From assembly GCF_009729095.1 (NCBI RefSeq), contig NZ_VTGX01000002.1, forward strand, positions 372,001 through 436,000: a stretch of DNA of 64,000 nucleotides, written 5' to 3'. The notes beneath the pieces were generated by a model that did not search any database, had not been told where the DNA came from, and was given only the letters and a program-made list of their open reading frames with translations. The stretch is from Mycolicibacterium sp. CBMA 247 (GTDB taxonomy: Bacteria > Actinomycetota > Actinomycetes > Mycobacteriales > Mycobacteriaceae). The translations under genes and the position numbers were made by a program. Shown piece by piece: positions 37,278 through 50,672 of this stretch; within the stretch, counting starts at the first letter, position 1, and the number at the start of each line of letters is the position of its first letter.

Positions 37278-39782
37278 TCACGCCTCGTCGGTCTCGACAC
37301 CATCCGGATCCGAGTCTTCCTCGGCGTTGCGCGCAATCGCAATCAGTGTGTCGCCCTCGCCCAGGTTCATCAAGCGGACACCCTTGGTTTGGCGCCCAGC
37401 CTTACGAACCTGACGTGCAGCGGTCCGGATGACGCCGCCACCGGAGGTGATGGCGTACAGCTCTGTGTCGTCATCGACGATCAGCGCTCCAACCAGACTG
37501 CCACGTTTGCGGTCGTACTGGATCGTCAGGATGCCTTTGCCGCCGCGGCCCTGCACCGTGTACTCGTCGATCGCGGTCCGCTTGGCGTAGCCGCCTGCGG
37601 TCGCTACCAGCAGATATGTATCCGGTTGGACCACGTTGAGCGACAGCAGTCGGTCGTCCTCGTTGAACCGCATGCCCTGCACGCCCGAGGTGGCACGACC
37701 CATCGGCCGCAGCGCCTCGTCGGTCGCCGAGAACCGGATCGACTGGCCGTTGGCACTGACCAGCAGCAGGTCGTCCTCGGCCGAGCACAGCACGGCTCCG
37801 ACCAGTTCGTCACCATCGCGCAGATTGACTGCCACGATGCCGCCGGAGCGGTTGGAGTCGAAGTCGACGAGCTTGGACTTCTTCACCAGTCCGTTGCGGG
37901 TGGCCAGCACCAGATACGGCGCATCCTCGTAGCTCTTGATCTGGATGACCTGGGCGATGCGCTCCTCGGGCTGGAAGGCCAGCAGGTTAGCCACATGCTG
38001 ACCACGCGCGGTGCGTGAGGTTTCCGGCAGCTCGTAGGCCTTGGCCCGGTACACCCGGCCCTGCGTGGTGAAGAACAGGATCCAGTCGTGGGTGGAGCAG
38101 ACGAAGAAGTGGTTGACGATGTCGTCGGCCTTGAGCCCCGCGCCCTGCACACCCTTGCCGCCGCGCTTCTGGCTGCGGTAGAGGTCGGTCTTGGTGCGCT
38201 TGGCGTACCCGGTCTCGGTGATCGTGACGACCACGTCCTCACGGGCGATCAGGTCCTCGTCGCTCACCTCGCCGTCGGCCGGGACGATCCGGGTGCGACG
38301 GTCGTCGCCGTACTTTTCGGCGAGCTCGGCCAGCTCGTCGTGGACGATCTGGCGCTGGCGCTCTGGCTTGGCCAGAATGTCCTCTAGGTCGGCGATCTCG
38401 GCTTCGATCTTGGCCAGATCGTCGACGATCTTCTGCCGTTCCAGGGCTGCCAACCGGCGCAGCTGCATGTCCAGGATGGCCTGGGCCTGGATGTCGTCGA
38501 TGTCGAGCAGCTCGATCAGGCCGGCCCTGGCGATCTCGACGGTCTGCGACGCTCGGATCAAGGCGATCACCTCGTCGAGCGCGTCGAGCGCCTTGACCAG
38601 ACCGCGCAGGATATGGGCCCGCTCATTGGCTTTGCGCAACCGGTAGCGGGTGCGCCGCACGATGACATCGAGTTGGTGTGCGACGTAATACCGGATCATT
38701 TGGTCCAGCCGCAGGGTGCGCGGCACACCGTCGACGATCGACAGCATGTTGGCGCCGAAGCTGGTCTGCAGCTGGGTGTGCTTGTAGAGGTTGTTCAGCA
38801 CCACCTTGGCGACGGCATCGCGCTTGAGCTCCACCACAATTCGCAGACCGACCCGGTCGCTGGACTGGTCCTCGACGTTGGAGATGCCGGCCAGCTTGCC
38901 GTCACGCACCTGCTCGGCGATCGAAGTGATGAAGTTGTCGTGGTTGACCTGGTAGGGCAGTTCGGTGATGACGATGCCGGTACGGCCCCGGCTGTCCTCT
39001 TCGATCTCCACCACACCGCGCATCCGGATGGAGCCGCGGCCGGTCGTGTAGGCGTCGTGGATGCCCTGGGATCCGACGATCAACCCGTGGGTGGGGAAAT
39101 CCGGACCCTTGACCCGCTCGCACACCGCGGCCAGCGTGGCCTCTTCGTCGGCTTCATGGTTTTCCAGGCACCAGTACACCGCCTCGGCCAACTCCCGCAG
39201 GTTGTGTGGCGGGATGTTGGTGGCCATGCCGACGGCGATACCGCCCGAACCATTGGCCAGCAGGTTGGGGAACCGGCTCGGCAGCACGGTGGGTTCCTGT
39301 ACCCGGCCGTCGTAGTTGGGGATGAACTCGACTGTCTCCTCGTCGATTTCACGCAACATCTCCATGGCCAGCGGCGTGAGCCGGGCCTCGGTGTACCGCA
39401 TCGCCGCCGCGGGATCGTTACCCGGCGAGCCGAAGTTGCCCTGGCCGTCGACCAGTGGGTAACGCAACGACCAGGGCTGGGCCATCCGGACGAGGGTGTC
39501 GTAGATCGAGGAGTCACCGTGCGGGTGATAGTTACCCATCGTCTCGGCCACCGAGCGCGCCGATTTCGCGTGGCTGCGGTCCGGGCGGAAGCCGGAGTCG
39601 TACATCGCGTAGAGCACGCGGCGGTGCACGGGCTTGAGACCGTCGCGCACCTCGGGCAGCGCGCGGCCAACGATCACGCTCATGGCGTAGTCGATGTAAC
39701 TGCGCTGCATCTCGTGCTGAATGTCGACCGGCTCGATCCGGTCGCCCGCTTCACCTCCCGGGGGGAGGGTGGTGTCAGTCAT
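37278..39782 (-). CDS. gyrA: DNA gyrase subunit A
   Basis: An 834-residue type IIA topoisomerase subunit that cleaves and rejoins DNA. The catalytic Tyr is Tyr130 in [11 protein letters not shown]; the C-terminal half has the beta-pinwheel DNA-wrapping domain with the GyrA box QRGGKGVQG. In the quinolone region ([19 protein letters not shown]) residue 91, equal to M. tuberculosis Ala90 and E. coli Ser83, is Ser. Established work links Ser here to higher natural quinolone susceptibility in some rapid growers. An acidic C-terminal tail ([14 protein letters not shown]) ends the protein. No intein is present. Confidence 0.98.
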   Translation of the reverse strand: MTDTTLPPGGEAGDRIEPVDIQHEMQRSYIDYAMSVIVGRALPEVRDGLKPVHRRVLYAMYDSGFRPDRSHAKSARSVAETMGNYHPHGDSSIYDTLVRMAQPWSLRYPLVDGQGNFGSPGNDPAAAMRYTEARLTPLAMEMLREIDEETVEFIPNYDGRVQEPTVLPSRFPNLLANGSGGIAVGMATNIPPHNLRELAEAVYWCLENHEADEEATLAAVCERVKGPDFPTHGLIVGSQGIHDAYTTGRGSIRMRGVVEIEEDSRGRTGIVITELPYQVNHDNFITSIAEQVRDGKLAGISNVEDQSSDRVGLRIVVELKRDAVAKVVLNNLYKHTQLQTSFGANMLSIVDGVPRTLRLDQMIRYYVAHQLDVIVRRTRYRLRKANERAHILRGLVKALDALDEVIALIRASQTVEIARAGLIELLDIDDIQAQAILDMQLRRLAALERQKIVDDLAKIEAEIADLEDILAKPERQRQIVHDELAELAEKYGDDRRTRIVPADGEVSDEDLIAREDVVVTITETGYAKRTKTDLYRSQKRGGKGVQGAGLKADDIVNHFFVCSTHDWILFFTTQGRVYRAKAYELPETSRTARGQHVANLLAFQPEERIAQVIQIKSYEDAPYLVLATRNGLVKKSKLVDFDSNRSGGIVAVNLRDGDELVGAVLCSAEDDLLLVSANGQSIRFSATDEALRPMGRATSGVQGMRFNEDDRLLSLNVVQPDTYLLVATAGGYAKRTAIDEYTVQGRGGKGILTIQYDRKRGSLVGALIVDDDTELYAITSGGGVIRTAARQVRKAGRQTKGVRLMNLGEGDTLIAIARNAEEDSDPDGVETDEA

Positions 39783-39913
39783 GTGTTCCTCGCTCGTTGG
39801 CAGGGCTTGATGTGGTCATTGGTGATGCGGACCCAACGTGAATTACGTTGGCGCGCAGGGCGGGTGCGTCCTCGTGGGTCACAACGCCGCCGTGTGGTTG
39901 TCCTCCCACTTTG

Positions 39914-42001
<2,088 letters not shown>

Positions 42002-42144
42002 CTACACAGACAGGGCCCACTCTGTAGCGGCGTTTCCACCTACCTGATTGCGCCGTGCGCCGAATTTTTCGGATATCGGTGCGTCCGGAGCCCGAAAACG
42101 CTGCCGTCGCGCGTCTCGGAGCTCTCAGCGCAAAGTCGGCCGGC

Positions 42145-42726
42145 CTAACCGTAGGTGTCCCGCGGGCCGCGGCCGGGCACGTGATAGCGACCCTTCCGCC
42201 ACGACGGGCCCACCGGGCCGACGATCTTGAGGGAGGTCACCACACCGTCGCCGACCGCTGCGGCGATCTTGGCGAGCAGTTGAGCCTGCACCATCCGCAA
42301 CTGGGTGGCCCAGGCTGTGGACTCGGCCGAGACGGTCAGCACGCCCTCGTTCAAGCCGGTGGGATTGGCATGGTCGGCGATCTGATCACCGACCACCACA
42401 CGCCACCGACCGAATACCGAACCCTCGGCCACCCTCGAGGACCAGCCCCGCACCTTGGCCAGATTCTGGGTCGCCGCGCCGAGAAGCTGCGGATCACGGA
42501 CATCTGGACCCGGGCCCGACCAGGCTCGGCGCCGACCGGCATTCCCCGCGACGCGCCGCACCGGAGCACTACGCCCCCGACCGACATCCTTACCCTGGCT
42601 GCGGGCCGCGCCTCGAGCCTCTTCGAGGGTCCGCCGCACCAGATCCATACCGCGCATGCGGCTGAGCTCTTCGGGCGAGACGGCAGGTGTGGCCGGCTCT
42701 CGTGATTCCGCGGGGTCGTTCGTCAT
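42145..42726 (-). CDS. dciA: DUF721 protein DciA (Rv0004 type), replicative helicase-associated
   Basis: A 193-residue protein with a basic, disordered N-terminal half and a C-terminal DUF721/DciA domain ([40 protein letters not shown]). DciA interacts with the DnaB helicase and is needed for replication in mycobacteria. The ATG at 42726 overlaps the recF stop as ATGA, so it is translated with recF. The name follows the family; older annotation is conserved hypothetical. Confidence 0.9.
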   Translation of the reverse strand: MTNDPAESREPATPAVSPEELSRMRGMDLVRRTLEEARGAARSQGKDVGRGRSAPVRRVAGNAGRRRAWSGPGPDVRDPQLLGAATQNLAKVRGWSSRVAEGSVFGRWRVVVGDQIADHANPTGLNEGVLTVSAESTAWATQLRMVQAQLLAKIAAAVGDGVVTSLKIVGPVGPSWRKGRYHVPGRGPRDTYG

Positions 42727-43877
42727 GGCTGTACCACCGATATCCGTCCCTGGTCGCCTTCGGTCATCCTGATCTCGACGCGGTTGATCGCCCAGTCCTG
42801 CGGGATGTCCTCGCCGACCGCCGCGGTGACCAAGACCTGCTCCGCCTCCCCGGCTACCGCCGCCAGTGCCTGCCGACGCGCGGTGTCCAGCTCGGCGAAA
42901 ACATCGTCGAGCAACAGCACCGGATCAATCCCGTCCGAACGCAGCAACTCGTAGGCGCCCAACCGCAGGGCCAATGCCATCGACCACGATTCGCCATGGC
43001 TGGCAAAACCTTTGGCGGGATGGTCACCAAGCGACAGCTCGAGATCATCGCGGTGCGGACCCACCAGGCAGACGCCGCGATCCAACTCGGCGTCGCGACG
43101 ACGGGTCAGCGCGTCCAGCAGCGCGGCCTCGTAGAACTCGACGGATTCGGGTCCGGGGGCGTTCTCGATCGCTTCCACGCTGCTGCGGTACCGGATTGCC
43201 GCGGGCCTGCTGGCCGGCGCCAACAATTGATAGGCCTTCTGGACCTCGGGATGAAGCTGCTCGACCAGCGCGATGCGCGCGGCGATCAATGCCGCGCCGT
43301 GAGCAGCCAGGTGCCCATCCCACACATCGAGGGTGTCCAGCACGCTGTGATCACCTCGATAGCGTGCTCCCGCAGCGGTTTTCAGCAACGCGGTGCGTTG
43401 CCGCACGACCTTGTCGTAGTCCGCACGAATACCGGCGATGGTCGGTCGGCGGGTGGTCGCCAACTCGTCGAGGTAACGGCGCCGCTCGCCGGGATCGCCA
43501 CGCACCAACGCGAGATCCTCCGGGCTGAACAGCACGGCACGCAACACCCCGAGGATCTCGCGCGGAGAACGCACCGGCGACCGGTTCAACCGGGCCTTGT
43601 TGGCCCGGCCGCTGGTGATCTCGAGATCGACCGCCAGCTCCCGCCCCTCGTTCACCACGATGCTCGAGACGATGGCGCGCTCCGCGCCGGCGCGGATCAG
43701 CGGTGCATCGGAAGCCACCCGATGTGAACCCAACGTGGAGCAATACCACAGGGCCTCAACGAGATTCGTCTTGCCGAAACCGTTCGAGCCGACGAATACG
43801 GTGCGGCCGGGCTCCAGCTCGAGCTCGACGTGGGCCCAGGACCGGTAGTCAGTCAGTCCCAGGTGGCGGACATACAT
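42723..43877 (-). CDS. recF: DNA replication and repair protein RecF
   Basis: A 384-residue SMC-like ATPase for gap repair. Walker A is [16 protein letters not shown] (near residue 32), the signature [20 protein letters not shown] and Walker [15 protein letters not shown] are present. I chose ATG 43877 ([14 protein letters not shown]), which has GAGGAG upstream and matches the family; 25 extra upstream residues in the same frame overlap gnd and look non-native. Confidence 0.96.
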   Translation of the reverse strand: MYVRHLGLTDYRSWAHVELELEPGRTVFVGSNGFGKTNLVEALWYCSTLGSHRVASDAPLIRAGAERAIVSSIVVNEGRELAVDLEITSGRANKARLNRSPVRSPREILGVLRAVLFSPEDLALVRGDPGERRRYLDELATTRRPTIAGIRADYDKVVRQRTALLKTAAGARYRGDHSVLDTLDVWDGHLAAHGAALIAARIALVEQLHPEVQKAYQLLAPASRPAAIRYRSSVEAIENAPGPESVEFYEAALLDALTRRRDAELDRGVCLVGPHRDDLELSLGDHPAKGFASHGESWSMALALRLGAYELLRSDGIDPVLLLDDVFAELDTARRQALAAVAGEAEQVLVTAAVGEDIPQDWAINRVEIRMTEGDQGRISVVQP

Positions 43878-43914
43878 CCGATTCGCTCCTCGCGTGTGCG
43901 CACCCTTGCCGCAC

Positions 43915-44808
43915 CTACCCGGACTCGCTGATCCGGTGCACAGCGTGACCACCGAACTGGTTGCGCAGCGCCGACACCGCCTTCATCGTCGGGGAGTCCT
44001 CTTGCCTCGAGGCGAACCGGGCGAACAACGACGCGGCGATCACCGGCATCGGTACCCGGTGGCTGATGGCCTCTTCCACGGTCCAGCGGCCTTCCCCGGA
44101 ATCCTCGGTGTACCCGCTGATCGCGTTGAACCCGGGATCCTCCTTGAGCGCCTTGGCCAGCAGCTGCTGCAACCACGAGCGCACCACGGTGCCGTTGGTC
44201 CAGGCCTGGATCACCGCCTGTGGGTCGGTGATCAGATCCTCGGCCGCCAGCAGCTCGTATCCCTCGGCGTAGGCATGCATCAGGCCGTATTCGATGCCGT
44301 TGTGCACCATCTTGGCGTAATGACCGGCACCGACCGGGCCGGCATGGACGAACCCGTCGTCCACGTCACCCTCGGGACGCAATGTGTCGAAGATCGGCAT
44401 GGCTCGAGCCACATCGGCGTCGCTACCACCGATCATCAGTCCGTAACCCTCGTGCAGACCCCAGACACCACCCGAGACTCCGGCATCGATGAAGTTGATT
44501 CCCTTGTCGCCCAACAACTTTGCGTGCGGCCCGTCCTCGGTGTAGCGCGAGTTACCACCATCGATGACCAGGTCACCGGCACCGAGCACATCGGCCAGGG
44601 TGACGATGGTTTCATGCGTCACCGTGCCCGACGGCACCATCACCCAGACCACCCGCGGCGTCTCGAGCGCGCCGGCCAAATCGGCCAGGCTGGCCACGTC
44701 GCTCACTTCCGGGCGAGGGTCGTAGCCCACTACCTCATGACCACCCGCGCGCAGGCGCTCGCGCATGTTGAAGCCCATCTTGCCCAGGCCGACTAACCCC
44801 AGTTGCAT
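43915..44808 (-). CDS. gnd: 6-phosphogluconate dehydrogenase, short (decarboxylating) form
   Basis: A 297-residue enzyme that oxidatively decarboxylates 6-phosphogluconate to ribulose 5-phosphate. The N-terminal Rossmann motif is [26 protein letters not shown] and [20 protein letters not shown] are substrate-binding signatures; [20 protein letters not shown] includes the catalytic Lys. About 300 residues marks it as the short GntZ-like form, not the 470-residue form. Its place between dnaN and recF is a feature of many non-tuberculous mycobacteria. It could supply ribose for nucleotide synthesis in step with replication genes, but that is speculation. Confidence 0.93.
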   Translation of the reverse strand: MQLGLVGLGKMGFNMRERLRAGGHEVVGYDPRPEVSDVASLADLAGALETPRVVWVMVPSGTVTHETIVTLADVLGAGDLVIDGGNSRYTEDGPHAKLLGDKGINFIDAGVSGGVWGLHEGYGLMIGGSDADVARAMPIFDTLRPEGDVDDGFVHAGPVGAGHYAKMVHNGIEYGLMHAYAEGYELLAAEDLITDPQAVIQAWTNGTVVRSWLQQLLAKALKEDPGFNAISGYTEDSGEGRWTVEEAISHRVPMPVIAASLFARFASRQEDSPTMKAVSALRNQFGGHAVHRISESG

Positions 44809-44833
44809 GTGCGCCCTTCCTCGGCGGGGCCGG

Positions 44834-46027
44834 TCAGCCAGGAAGCCGTACCGGCATCAACAGATAGACGTAGTCGGTTTTGGCGGCCGGGAACGGACCC
44901 GAACCACCACCGGTGCCACCATCCTCACTCGTCGGACGCAAAACGGCAGGGCGGCTCGGCGTGGTGAAACCGAAAGTCACACGTTCGGAATGCAGCGAGC
45001 TCAACCCGTCGGTGAGGTAGGTCGGGTTGAACGCGATCGTCAGCGGGTCCCCGGCGAACTCGACCGGCAGGTCTTCCTCGGCGCGGCCCACGTCATCGGC
45101 GCCGGCAGACAGACGCAGCACGTCAGCACCGAATTCCATGCGGATCTGGGCACCCCGGTCAGCGACCAGCGCCACACGCTTGATCGCCTCGGTCAGCTCG
45201 GCGACACCTATGGTGGCGACCGCGGTGTGCTCGGTGGGCAGCAGCTGGCGGAATTTCGGGAACTCGGCATCCAGAAGCCGGGTGGTGCTGCGCTTGCCGT
45301 TACTGCGGATACCGAGCAGCCCGTCCTTCCCGACCGATGCCCCGGAACCCAGCGACAGGTGCACCTGGTTGCCCGCGGTGCCGGCCTTGGCCGCCTCGGA
45401 CAGGGTCTTCGCCGGAACCAGCACGGCCGTCTCGACATCGGTGGCGTTGGTTTCCCAGGTCAGCTCGCGCACCGCCAGCCGGAACCGGTCGGTCGCCGCC
45501 AAAACCACGGATTCACCCGAGATCTCGACCCGGATGCCGGTGAGCATGGGCAGGGTGTCGTCCCGGCCCGCCGCCACGGCGACCTGGCCGATTGCCTCGG
45601 CGAACAGGTCGGACGAGACCACACCGGTCTCATCCGGGAGCGTCGGCAGGGCCGGGTAATCCTCGACCGCCAGGGTCGGCAGCGAGAACCGGGCGCTGCC
45701 ACAGGTCAACGCGACCCTGGTGCCCTCGACGCTGAGTTCGACCGGCTTGGCCGGCAGCGCCTTGGTGATATCGGAGAGCAGCCGTCCGGATACCAAAACG
45801 CTTCCAGGAGAAGCGATTTCGGCACTGACACGCACCTCGGCGGAGACCTCGTAGTCGAAGCCGGAGATGGTCAGGCCCTCATCGGTGCCGGTCAGCAAGA
45901 CCCCGGCCAGCACCGGGATGGTGGGCCGGGTCGGCAGATTGCGGGCCACCCAGGCCACCGCGTCCGCGAAGTCCTCACGCACCACCCGGAACTTCAAGTC
46001 GGTCAGCCCAGCCGTCGTCGTCGCCAC
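44834..46027 (-). CDS. dnaN: DNA polymerase III sliding clamp (beta subunit)
   Basis: A 397-residue clamp with three repeated domains that encircles DNA and tethers the polymerase. The C-terminus MPVRLPG ends as in other clamps (the hydrophobic-pocket Met-Pro-Val-Arg motif). GTG 46027 starts it, right at the edge of oriC. It is first in the leftward series dnaN-gnd-recF-dciA-gyrB-gyrA. Confidence 0.98.
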   Translation of the reverse strand: MATTTAGLTDLKFRVVREDFADAVAWVARNLPTRPTIPVLAGVLLTGTDEGLTISGFDYEVSAEVRVSAEIASPGSVLVSGRLLSDITKALPAKPVELSVEGTRVALTCGSARFSLPTLAVEDYPALPTLPDETGVVSSDLFAEAIGQVAVAAGRDDTLPMLTGIRVEISGESVVLAATDRFRLAVRELTWETNATDVETAVLVPAKTLSEAAKAGTAGNQVHLSLGSGASVGKDGLLGIRSNGKRSTTRLLDAEFPKFRQLLPTEHTAVATIGVAELTEAIKRVALVADRGAQIRMEFGADVLRLSAGADDVGRAEEDLPVEFAGDPLTIAFNPTYLTDGLSSLHSERVTFGFTTPSRPAVLRPTSEDGGTGGGSGPFPAAKTDYVYLLMPVRLPG

Positions 46028-46648
46028 GTGCTATGCGCCCCTTCGATGATCCCCATAACGAGCTCTACCAGCGTGTTCCCAAAACCGCACCACACAGCCT
46101 GACGCTGAATGACAAAGCTGATAACCGCCGTCGATGAACCACCGTAGAGCTTTCCGCATCAACTTGAAAGCTAATCGATCGGGGTGACATCGGTGCTTCT
46201 CGAGCTCCATCGAGCGGACGGTCCGCTCGGTGTCCCCAAGGCCCTTCTTCTAGAAAGAATTCTTAGAAGATATATGAGTAACAGTATTAGGCACTGTGAA
46301 AACTGGGGATGAACGGGTGTTTGCCCAGCACTCTAGGTGTGTCGGAATGTGAGTCCGCTGTGGAGACCGGTGGGCAGATCGCCGGCTGAGTGTGGACAGA
46401 TGCGGCCGTGTGGATGATTTTGTCATTCATCCGTGGTTTGCCCGCAGGTTGTACACAGGAGTATCCACAGCGGTGAGCTGTGACGTGTGACGCATTGTGG
46501 GGCGAAAGTTGTTACAAGATTTTTCGCCAGAGGGGCCTCGAGAGACCACGATGTGAGACGCCGGGGGCAGTTCGGCCGCAGGAGTCAGCCCCGATCGAGT
46601 GTTATCTCGAGGGGCTACGGAGAGATTCAGGGAGATACCGCGGGGGAT
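46028..46648. other. Replication origin oriC
   Basis: A 621-bp non-coding region between dnaN and dnaA, the origin position in mycobacteria. Signals: an AT-rich stretch at about 46245-46290 with an inverted repeat TCTTCTA / TAGAAGA, a candidate unwinding element; and DnaA-box-like 9-mers at 46359-46367 (TGTGGAGAC), 46391-46399 (TGTGGACAG), 46409-46417 (TGTGGATGA), 46449-46457 (TTGTACACA) and 46461-46469 (GTATCCACA). None is the perfect TTATCCACA, which is normal for the relaxed mycobacterial boxes. A 19-bp palindrome lies at 46211-46229. The dnaN promoter must also be here. Confidence 0.93.
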
Positions 46649-48181
46649 TCAGCGCTTGGCGCGCTGACGAATCCGGGTGGTGAGTTCCTTGACGTGGTCG
46701 AACACCTCACGCCGTTCGGCCATTTCGCCGCGGATCTTCTTCTCCGCGTACATGACCGTGGTGTGATCGCGGCCGAAGGCCTGCCCGATCTTGGGTAGTG
46801 ACAGATCGGTGAGCTCACGGCACAGGTACATGGCGATCTGGCGGGACTGCGCGAGCGCCCGGGTCTTGCCGGGGCCGCGCAGCTCCTCGATGGTGGTCTC
46901 GAAGTACTCAGCGGTGGCCGCCATGATCGCGGCGGTACTGATCTGCATGGTCGTGGCGTCGGCGATGAGATCGCGCAACACGACTTCGGCCAGTGACTTG
47001 TCGATCCGGGTCTTGTTGAGCGATGCGAAGGCGGTGACGCGGATCAGCGCACCCTCGAGCTCGCGGATGTTGCGTTCGATGCTGCTGGCGATGAGCTCGA
47101 GCACGTCATCAGGCACATCGAGGCGATCCATCTGCGCCTTCTTACGCAGGATCGCGATGCGGGTTTCCAGTTCGGGAGGCTGAACGTCGGTGATCAGTCC
47201 CCACTCGAAGCGGGTACGCAGCCGGTCCTCGAGGGTGGCCAGCTGCTTCGGCGGCCGGTCCGAGGAGATGACGATCTGCTTGTTGGCGTTGTGCAGCGTG
47301 TTGAAGGTATGGAAGAACTCTTCCTGGATACCTTCCTTGCCCTCGATGAACTGGATGTCGTCGACGAGCAGGATGTCGATGTCGCGGTAACTGCGCTTGA
47401 ACGACGCCTTGCGATCGTCGCGCAGCGAGTTGATGAAGTCGTTCGTGAATTCTTCGGTGGAGACGTACTTCACCCGCATGCCGGGGAAGAGACGTTGCGC
47501 ATAGTTTCCGGCCGCGTGCAGCAGATGCGTCTTGCCGAGGCCGGATTCTCCCCAGATGAACAGCGGGTTGTACGCCCGGGCCGGCGCCTCGGCGATCGCG
47601 AGGGTCGCGGCATGCGCGAAGCGGTTGGACGCACCGATGACGAACGTGTCGAAGGTGTAGCGCCGGTTGAGATTGACCGCGTTGTCGTCGCTGATCGTGG
47701 AGTCGCGCTGCGGGCTGCTGAAGTAGGTCGGCCAGGTCTCCTCGGCGCTGACCTTGGCTGCCCTGTCGTCGTCGATCTCATCGGCTTCGGCGCCGGGCGC
47801 TCCGGAAGCCGTGGTGTCAGGCCGCTCGTCGGCGGCGGACCCGGAATCAGACGACGTGTTGGCGGGGGAGTCCTCGGACTCCTCGGGTGGGGTGGCGATG
47901 CGCACGCCCAACTCGACACGCTGACCCAGCTTGCGGCTGAGCGCATTGATGATGGGCTCGCGCAGGTGGCGTTCGATCTCGTTCTGTACGAATGGGGTGG
48001 GAACCGAGAGCAGAGCAAACCCCTCGGCGATGACGAGGGGTTTCACCAGCTTGAGCCAGGCCCTTTGCTGAGGGGTCAGCGGGGGCAGGGCCGGATCACC
48101 CTGTGGATCGCGGTCACCGTTGAGCTCGGCAACGACGCTGTTCCAGACGGCGACGAAGGGTGGATCGGGGTCAGTTGGCAA
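46649..48181 (-). CDS. dnaA: Chromosomal replication initiator DnaA
   Basis: A 510-residue initiator with domain I at 1-90 ([27 protein letters not shown]), an acidic variable linker, the AAA+ domain (Walker [14 protein letters not shown], Walker [13 protein letters not shown]) and the DNA-binding domain with the signature [15 protein letters not shown] chose TTG 48181 ([12 protein letters not shown]) because AAAGGGGGAA is well spaced upstream and the product starts like other mycobacterial DnaA proteins. The frame is open for a further 52 codons to 48337, but that part lies over DnaA boxes and reads as non-protein. Confidence 0.97.
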   Translation of the reverse strand: MPTDPDPPFVAVWNSVVAELNGDRDPQGDPALPPLTPQQRAWLKLVKPLVIAEGFALLSVPTPFVQNEIERHLREPIINALSRKLGQRVELGVRIATPPEESEDSPANTSSDSGSAADERPDTTASGAPGAEADEIDDDRAAKVSAEETWPTYFSSPQRDSTISDDNAVNLNRRYTFDTFVIGASNRFAHAATLAIAEAPARAYNPLFIWGESGLGKTHLLHAAGNYAQRLFPGMRVKYVSTEEFTNDFINSLRDDRKASFKRSYRDIDILLVDDIQFIEGKEGIQEEFFHTFNTLHNANKQIVISSDRPPKQLATLEDRLRTRFEWGLITDVQPPELETRIAILRKKAQMDRLDVPDDVLELIASSIERNIRELEGALIRVTAFASLNKTRIDKSLAEVVLRDLIADATTMQISTAAIMAATAEYFETTIEELRGPGKTRALAQSRQIAMYLCRELTDLSLPKIGQAFGRDHTTVMYAEKKIRGEMAERREVFDHVKELTTRIRQRAKR

Positions 48182-48692
48182 CGACTGTTCCCCCTTTGAG
48201 GTGCTTCGAGGTCGACCCGGTGACGACCAAAAAGAACGATGACGAACTGTCCACATATTTATCCACAGCTTGTGGAGAAAGGACAGTCGTCGTCGCTCTG
48301 TTGTCTGTTGCGAGAGCGTCGTCACCGGACTCGTCACATGTTGCTAGGTGCACCGCGACGCGATCTCTTGATTCATTTTCCGGGGCCGGTCCAGGCTCGG
48401 AACGGCATTGCCAGAAGCTAACAGTTTTCTCTCGATGTGCCAACAGTTCTGCAACATCGCAGGCCTAGCTGGTAGGCGGGTCGGTGCAGGTTTGACCGAG
48501 GGAAATCTCATCAGTACCCTCGAGCAGTCGCCCGCACGTGGCGGTACGGCTGCGCCCGGGAAGTTCCGGAGAATGCGCCGGTTAGTGATGCACGACGGAC
48601 GAGCTTAAACCGAGCTTGCACGGCAACCGTGTTCTTGGCGGCACTTCGGTGTCGGTGAGTGCGGGTGCCAAACGGAACAAGGAGAGATTGCC
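48182..48692. other. dnaA-rpmH divergent intergenic region
   Basis: About 510 bp between the divergent dnaA and rpmH starts. It must carry promoters for both; promoter hexamers cannot be assigned with confidence. The notable feature is the DnaA-box cluster at 48247-48279. Short frames on both strands are not credible genes. Confidence 0.7.
48247..48279. promoter_or_regulatory. DnaA-box cluster upstream of dnaA
   Basis: Three boxes in 33 bp: CTGTCCACA (48247-48255), the perfect consensus TTATCCACA (48259-48267) and TGTGGAGAA in inverse orientation (48271-48279). The last two form a palindrome TCCACA-GCT-TGTGGA. They lie 66-98 bp upstream of the dnaA start, as expected for autoregulation. Confidence 0.8.
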
Positions 48693-48836
48693 GTGGCCAA
48701 GGGCAAGCGGACTTACCAGCCCAACAACCGTCGCCGTGCGCGCGTGCATGGGTTCCGGCTGCGGATGCGCACTCGCGCCGGCCGTGCCATCGTCGCCAAT
48801 CGTCGTGGCAAGGGCCGTCGCGCACTTACTGCGTGA
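48693..48836 (+). CDS. rpmH: 50S ribosomal protein L34
   Basis: A 47-residue, very basic ribosomal protein: [20 protein letters not shown], then [20 protein letters not shown] and RRALTA. GTG 48693 has AAGGAGAG upstream. It is first in the rpmH-rnpA-yidD-yidC-jag-rsmG-parA-parB series that is conserved in bacteria. Confidence 0.97.
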   Translation: MAKGKRTYQPNNRRRARVHGFRLRMRTRAGRAIVANRRGKGRRALTA

Positions 48837-48857
48837 TTCGACGCAGGATCTAGCGCG

Positions 48858-49214
48858 GTGCTTCCGGCTCGATACCGGATGAGGCGGTCCGCGGAGTTCA
48901 GTGCCACCGTCAGTCGTGGCGCGCGTGCGGTGCAACCTGACGTTGTCGTGCACGCGCTACACGATGGAACGGACGCTACCGGCCCGCGGGTCGGTCTCAT
49001 CGTGTCCAAAGCCGTCGGCAATGCGGTGCAACGCCACCGGGTGTCGCGTCGGCTTCGTCATGCCGCCCGCACCGTCATACCGCATCTGAATGCCACGGAT
49101 CTGGTGGTGATCCGCGCCCGCCCGGGGAGCAGCGAAGCACCTTCGTTGCGGCTGGAGCAGCAATTGCACCGCGCTCTCGAGCGCCTGGACGCACGGCGCG
49201 GGACGTCACCATGA
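48858..49214 (+). CDS. rnpA: Ribonuclease P protein component
   Basis: A 118-residue basic protein that binds the catalytic RNA of RNase P for tRNA 5' maturation. The signature [25 protein letters not shown] is complete (the RNR-like motif region). GTG 48858 gives [14 protein letters not shown] as in the family. It overlaps yidD (ATGA). Confidence 0.95.
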   Translation: MLPARYRMRRSAEFSATVSRGARAVQPDVVVHALHDGTDATGPRVGLIVSKAVGNAVQRHRVSRRLRHAARTVIPHLNATDLVVIRARPGSSEAPSLRLEQQLHRALERLDARRGTSP

Positions 49215-49567
49215 TCCGCAAGGCGGGTGCCGGTGCTGCCCGCGGTGCGATCTTCCTCATCCAGCTCTACCGTCACACCATCTCTCCGCTCCGACTGCCG
49301 TCGTGCCGGTTCATGCCGACCTGCAGTCAGTACGCGGTCGATGCCCTCACCGAGTACGGCCTTGTCCGCGGCGGGTGGCTGACAATGATCCGGCTCCTGA
49401 AATGTGGGCCCTGGCACCCTGGCGGATGGGATCCCATCCCGGAGCGGTGCCCCCACGGTCACGAGTCCTTCGACTCTGATGAGCCCGTCTCTGGCGAGAT
49501 AGCCGCCGCCGAAAACCTTGTCTGGGATACCCCAGCGAAGCGAGGGGAGAACAAGTCGCGTGTTTAA
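49211..49567 (+). CDS. yidD: Membrane protein insertion efficiency factor YidD
   Basis: A 118-residue amphipathic protein with the YidD core [20 protein letters not shown], then [11 protein letters not shown] and [13 protein letters not shown] containing the conserved Cys residues. It assists YidC-dependent membrane insertion. The last part (about residues 85-118) is an unconserved acidic tail. ATG 49211 overlaps the rnpA stop and its last 8 bp overlap yidC. Confidence 0.93.
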   Translation: MIRKAGAGAARGAIFLIQLYRHTISPLRLPSCRFMPTCSQYAVDALTEYGLVRGGWLTMIRLLKCGPWHPGGWDPIPERCPHGHESFDSDEPVSGEIAAAENLVWDTPAKRGENKSRV

Positions 49568-50633
49568 TTGGTTCAGCCTGGACATCATCTATTACCCGGT
49601 GTCGGCGATCATGTGGGTTTGGTACAAGGCCTTCGCCTTCCTGCTGGGCCCCGAGAACTTCTTCGCCTGGGCGCTCTCGGTGATGTTCCTGGTGTTCACC
49701 CTGCGCGCGATCCTCTACAAGCCCTTCGTCAAGCAGATCCGCACCACGCGGCAGATGCAGGAGCTGCAGCCGCAGATCAAGGCACTTCAGAAGAAGTACG
49801 GCAAGGACCGCCAGCGGATGGCGCTGGAGATGCAGAAGCTGCAGCGAGAGCACGGGTTCAACCCGATCCTGGGCTGCCTGCCGATGCTGGCGCAGGTGCC
49901 GGTATTCCTCGGCCTCTATCACGTGCTGATGTCCTTCAACCGCACCCAGACCGGTATCGGCCGACTGGGGTTGTCGGTGGAGGAGAACCGCAGCCTGGGC
50001 AACTACGTGTTCAGCGCGACGGACGTGGGCCACTTCCTCGACGCGAACCTGTTCGGTGCCCCGCTGGGCGCATCGATGATCCAGCATGTCGGTCTAGATG
50101 CGTTCACCGAATTCAACCGGCTGTCCGTGATCCTGGTCGGGGTGCCGCTGATGGTCCTGGCGGGCATCGCCACGCACTTCAACAGCCGGGCCTCGGTCGC
50201 GCGCCAGAGCGTGGAGGCCGCGGCCAATCCTCAGACCGCGATGATGAACAAGCTCGCGCTCTACGTCTTCCCGCTCGGTGTGGTGGTCGGCGGACCGTTC
50301 CTGCCTCTGGCGGTGATCATGTACTGGCTGTCCAACAACATCTGGACCTACGGTCAGCAGCACTACGTGTTCGGCAAGATCGAGAAGGAAGAAGAAGCCA
50401 AGAAGGCTGAGGTCATCGAACGTCGATCGGCGAATGCGCCGGCCCCCGGAGCGAAGCCCAGTCGCGCTCGCAAGGCGGAACCCGCGAGTGCCGCGGCAGC
50501 TACGGCGGACACTGAGGCGGATGTGAGCGTGGCACAGACCGAAGGCCAGAACGACGCGGCAGGTGAATCGGCAGCCCCGAGCGTGAACCGCACGCCCAAG
50601 CCTGGTGCACGCCCCAAGAAGCGGAAACGGTGA
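49560..50633 (+). CDS. yidC: Membrane protein insertase YidC
   Basis: A 357-residue insertase of the Oxa1/YidC family: first helix [17 protein letters not shown], then the conserved cytoplasmic region ([20 protein letters not shown]) and further helices ([40 protein letters not shown]). The C-terminus is a long Ala/Lys-rich tail ending [11 protein letters not shown] that can contact ribosomes. The start is GTG 49560 with GAGGGGAGA upstream, overlapping the yidD stop; a frame from 49518 is open but only restates yidD DNA. Confidence 0.95.
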   Translation: MFNWFSLDIIYYPVSAIMWVWYKAFAFLLGPENFFAWALSVMFLVFTLRAILYKPFVKQIRTTRQMQELQPQIKALQKKYGKDRQRMALEMQKLQREHGFNPILGCLPMLAQVPVFLGLYHVLMSFNRTQTGIGRLGLSVEENRSLGNYVFSATDVGHFLDANLFGAPLGASMIQHVGLDAFTEFNRLSVILVGVPLMVLAGIATHFNSRASVARQSVEAAANPQTAMMNKLALYVFPLGVVVGGPFLPLAVIMYWLSNNIWTYGQQHYVFGKIEKEEEAKKAEVIERRSANAPAPGAKPSRARKAEPASAAAATADTEADVSVAQTEGQNDAAGESAAPSVNRTPKPGARPKKRKR

Positions 50634-50672
50634 CCAGTTCTCACACTGGCTACAAGTAGGGAGAAGACCGAT

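Noticed and set aside
48182..48337. 52-codon N-terminal extension of dnaA from a GTG or similar start
   Set aside because: It covers three DnaA boxes, is Arg/Ser/Trp-rich, and the TTG at 48181 has a good ribosome site and family-like N-terminus.
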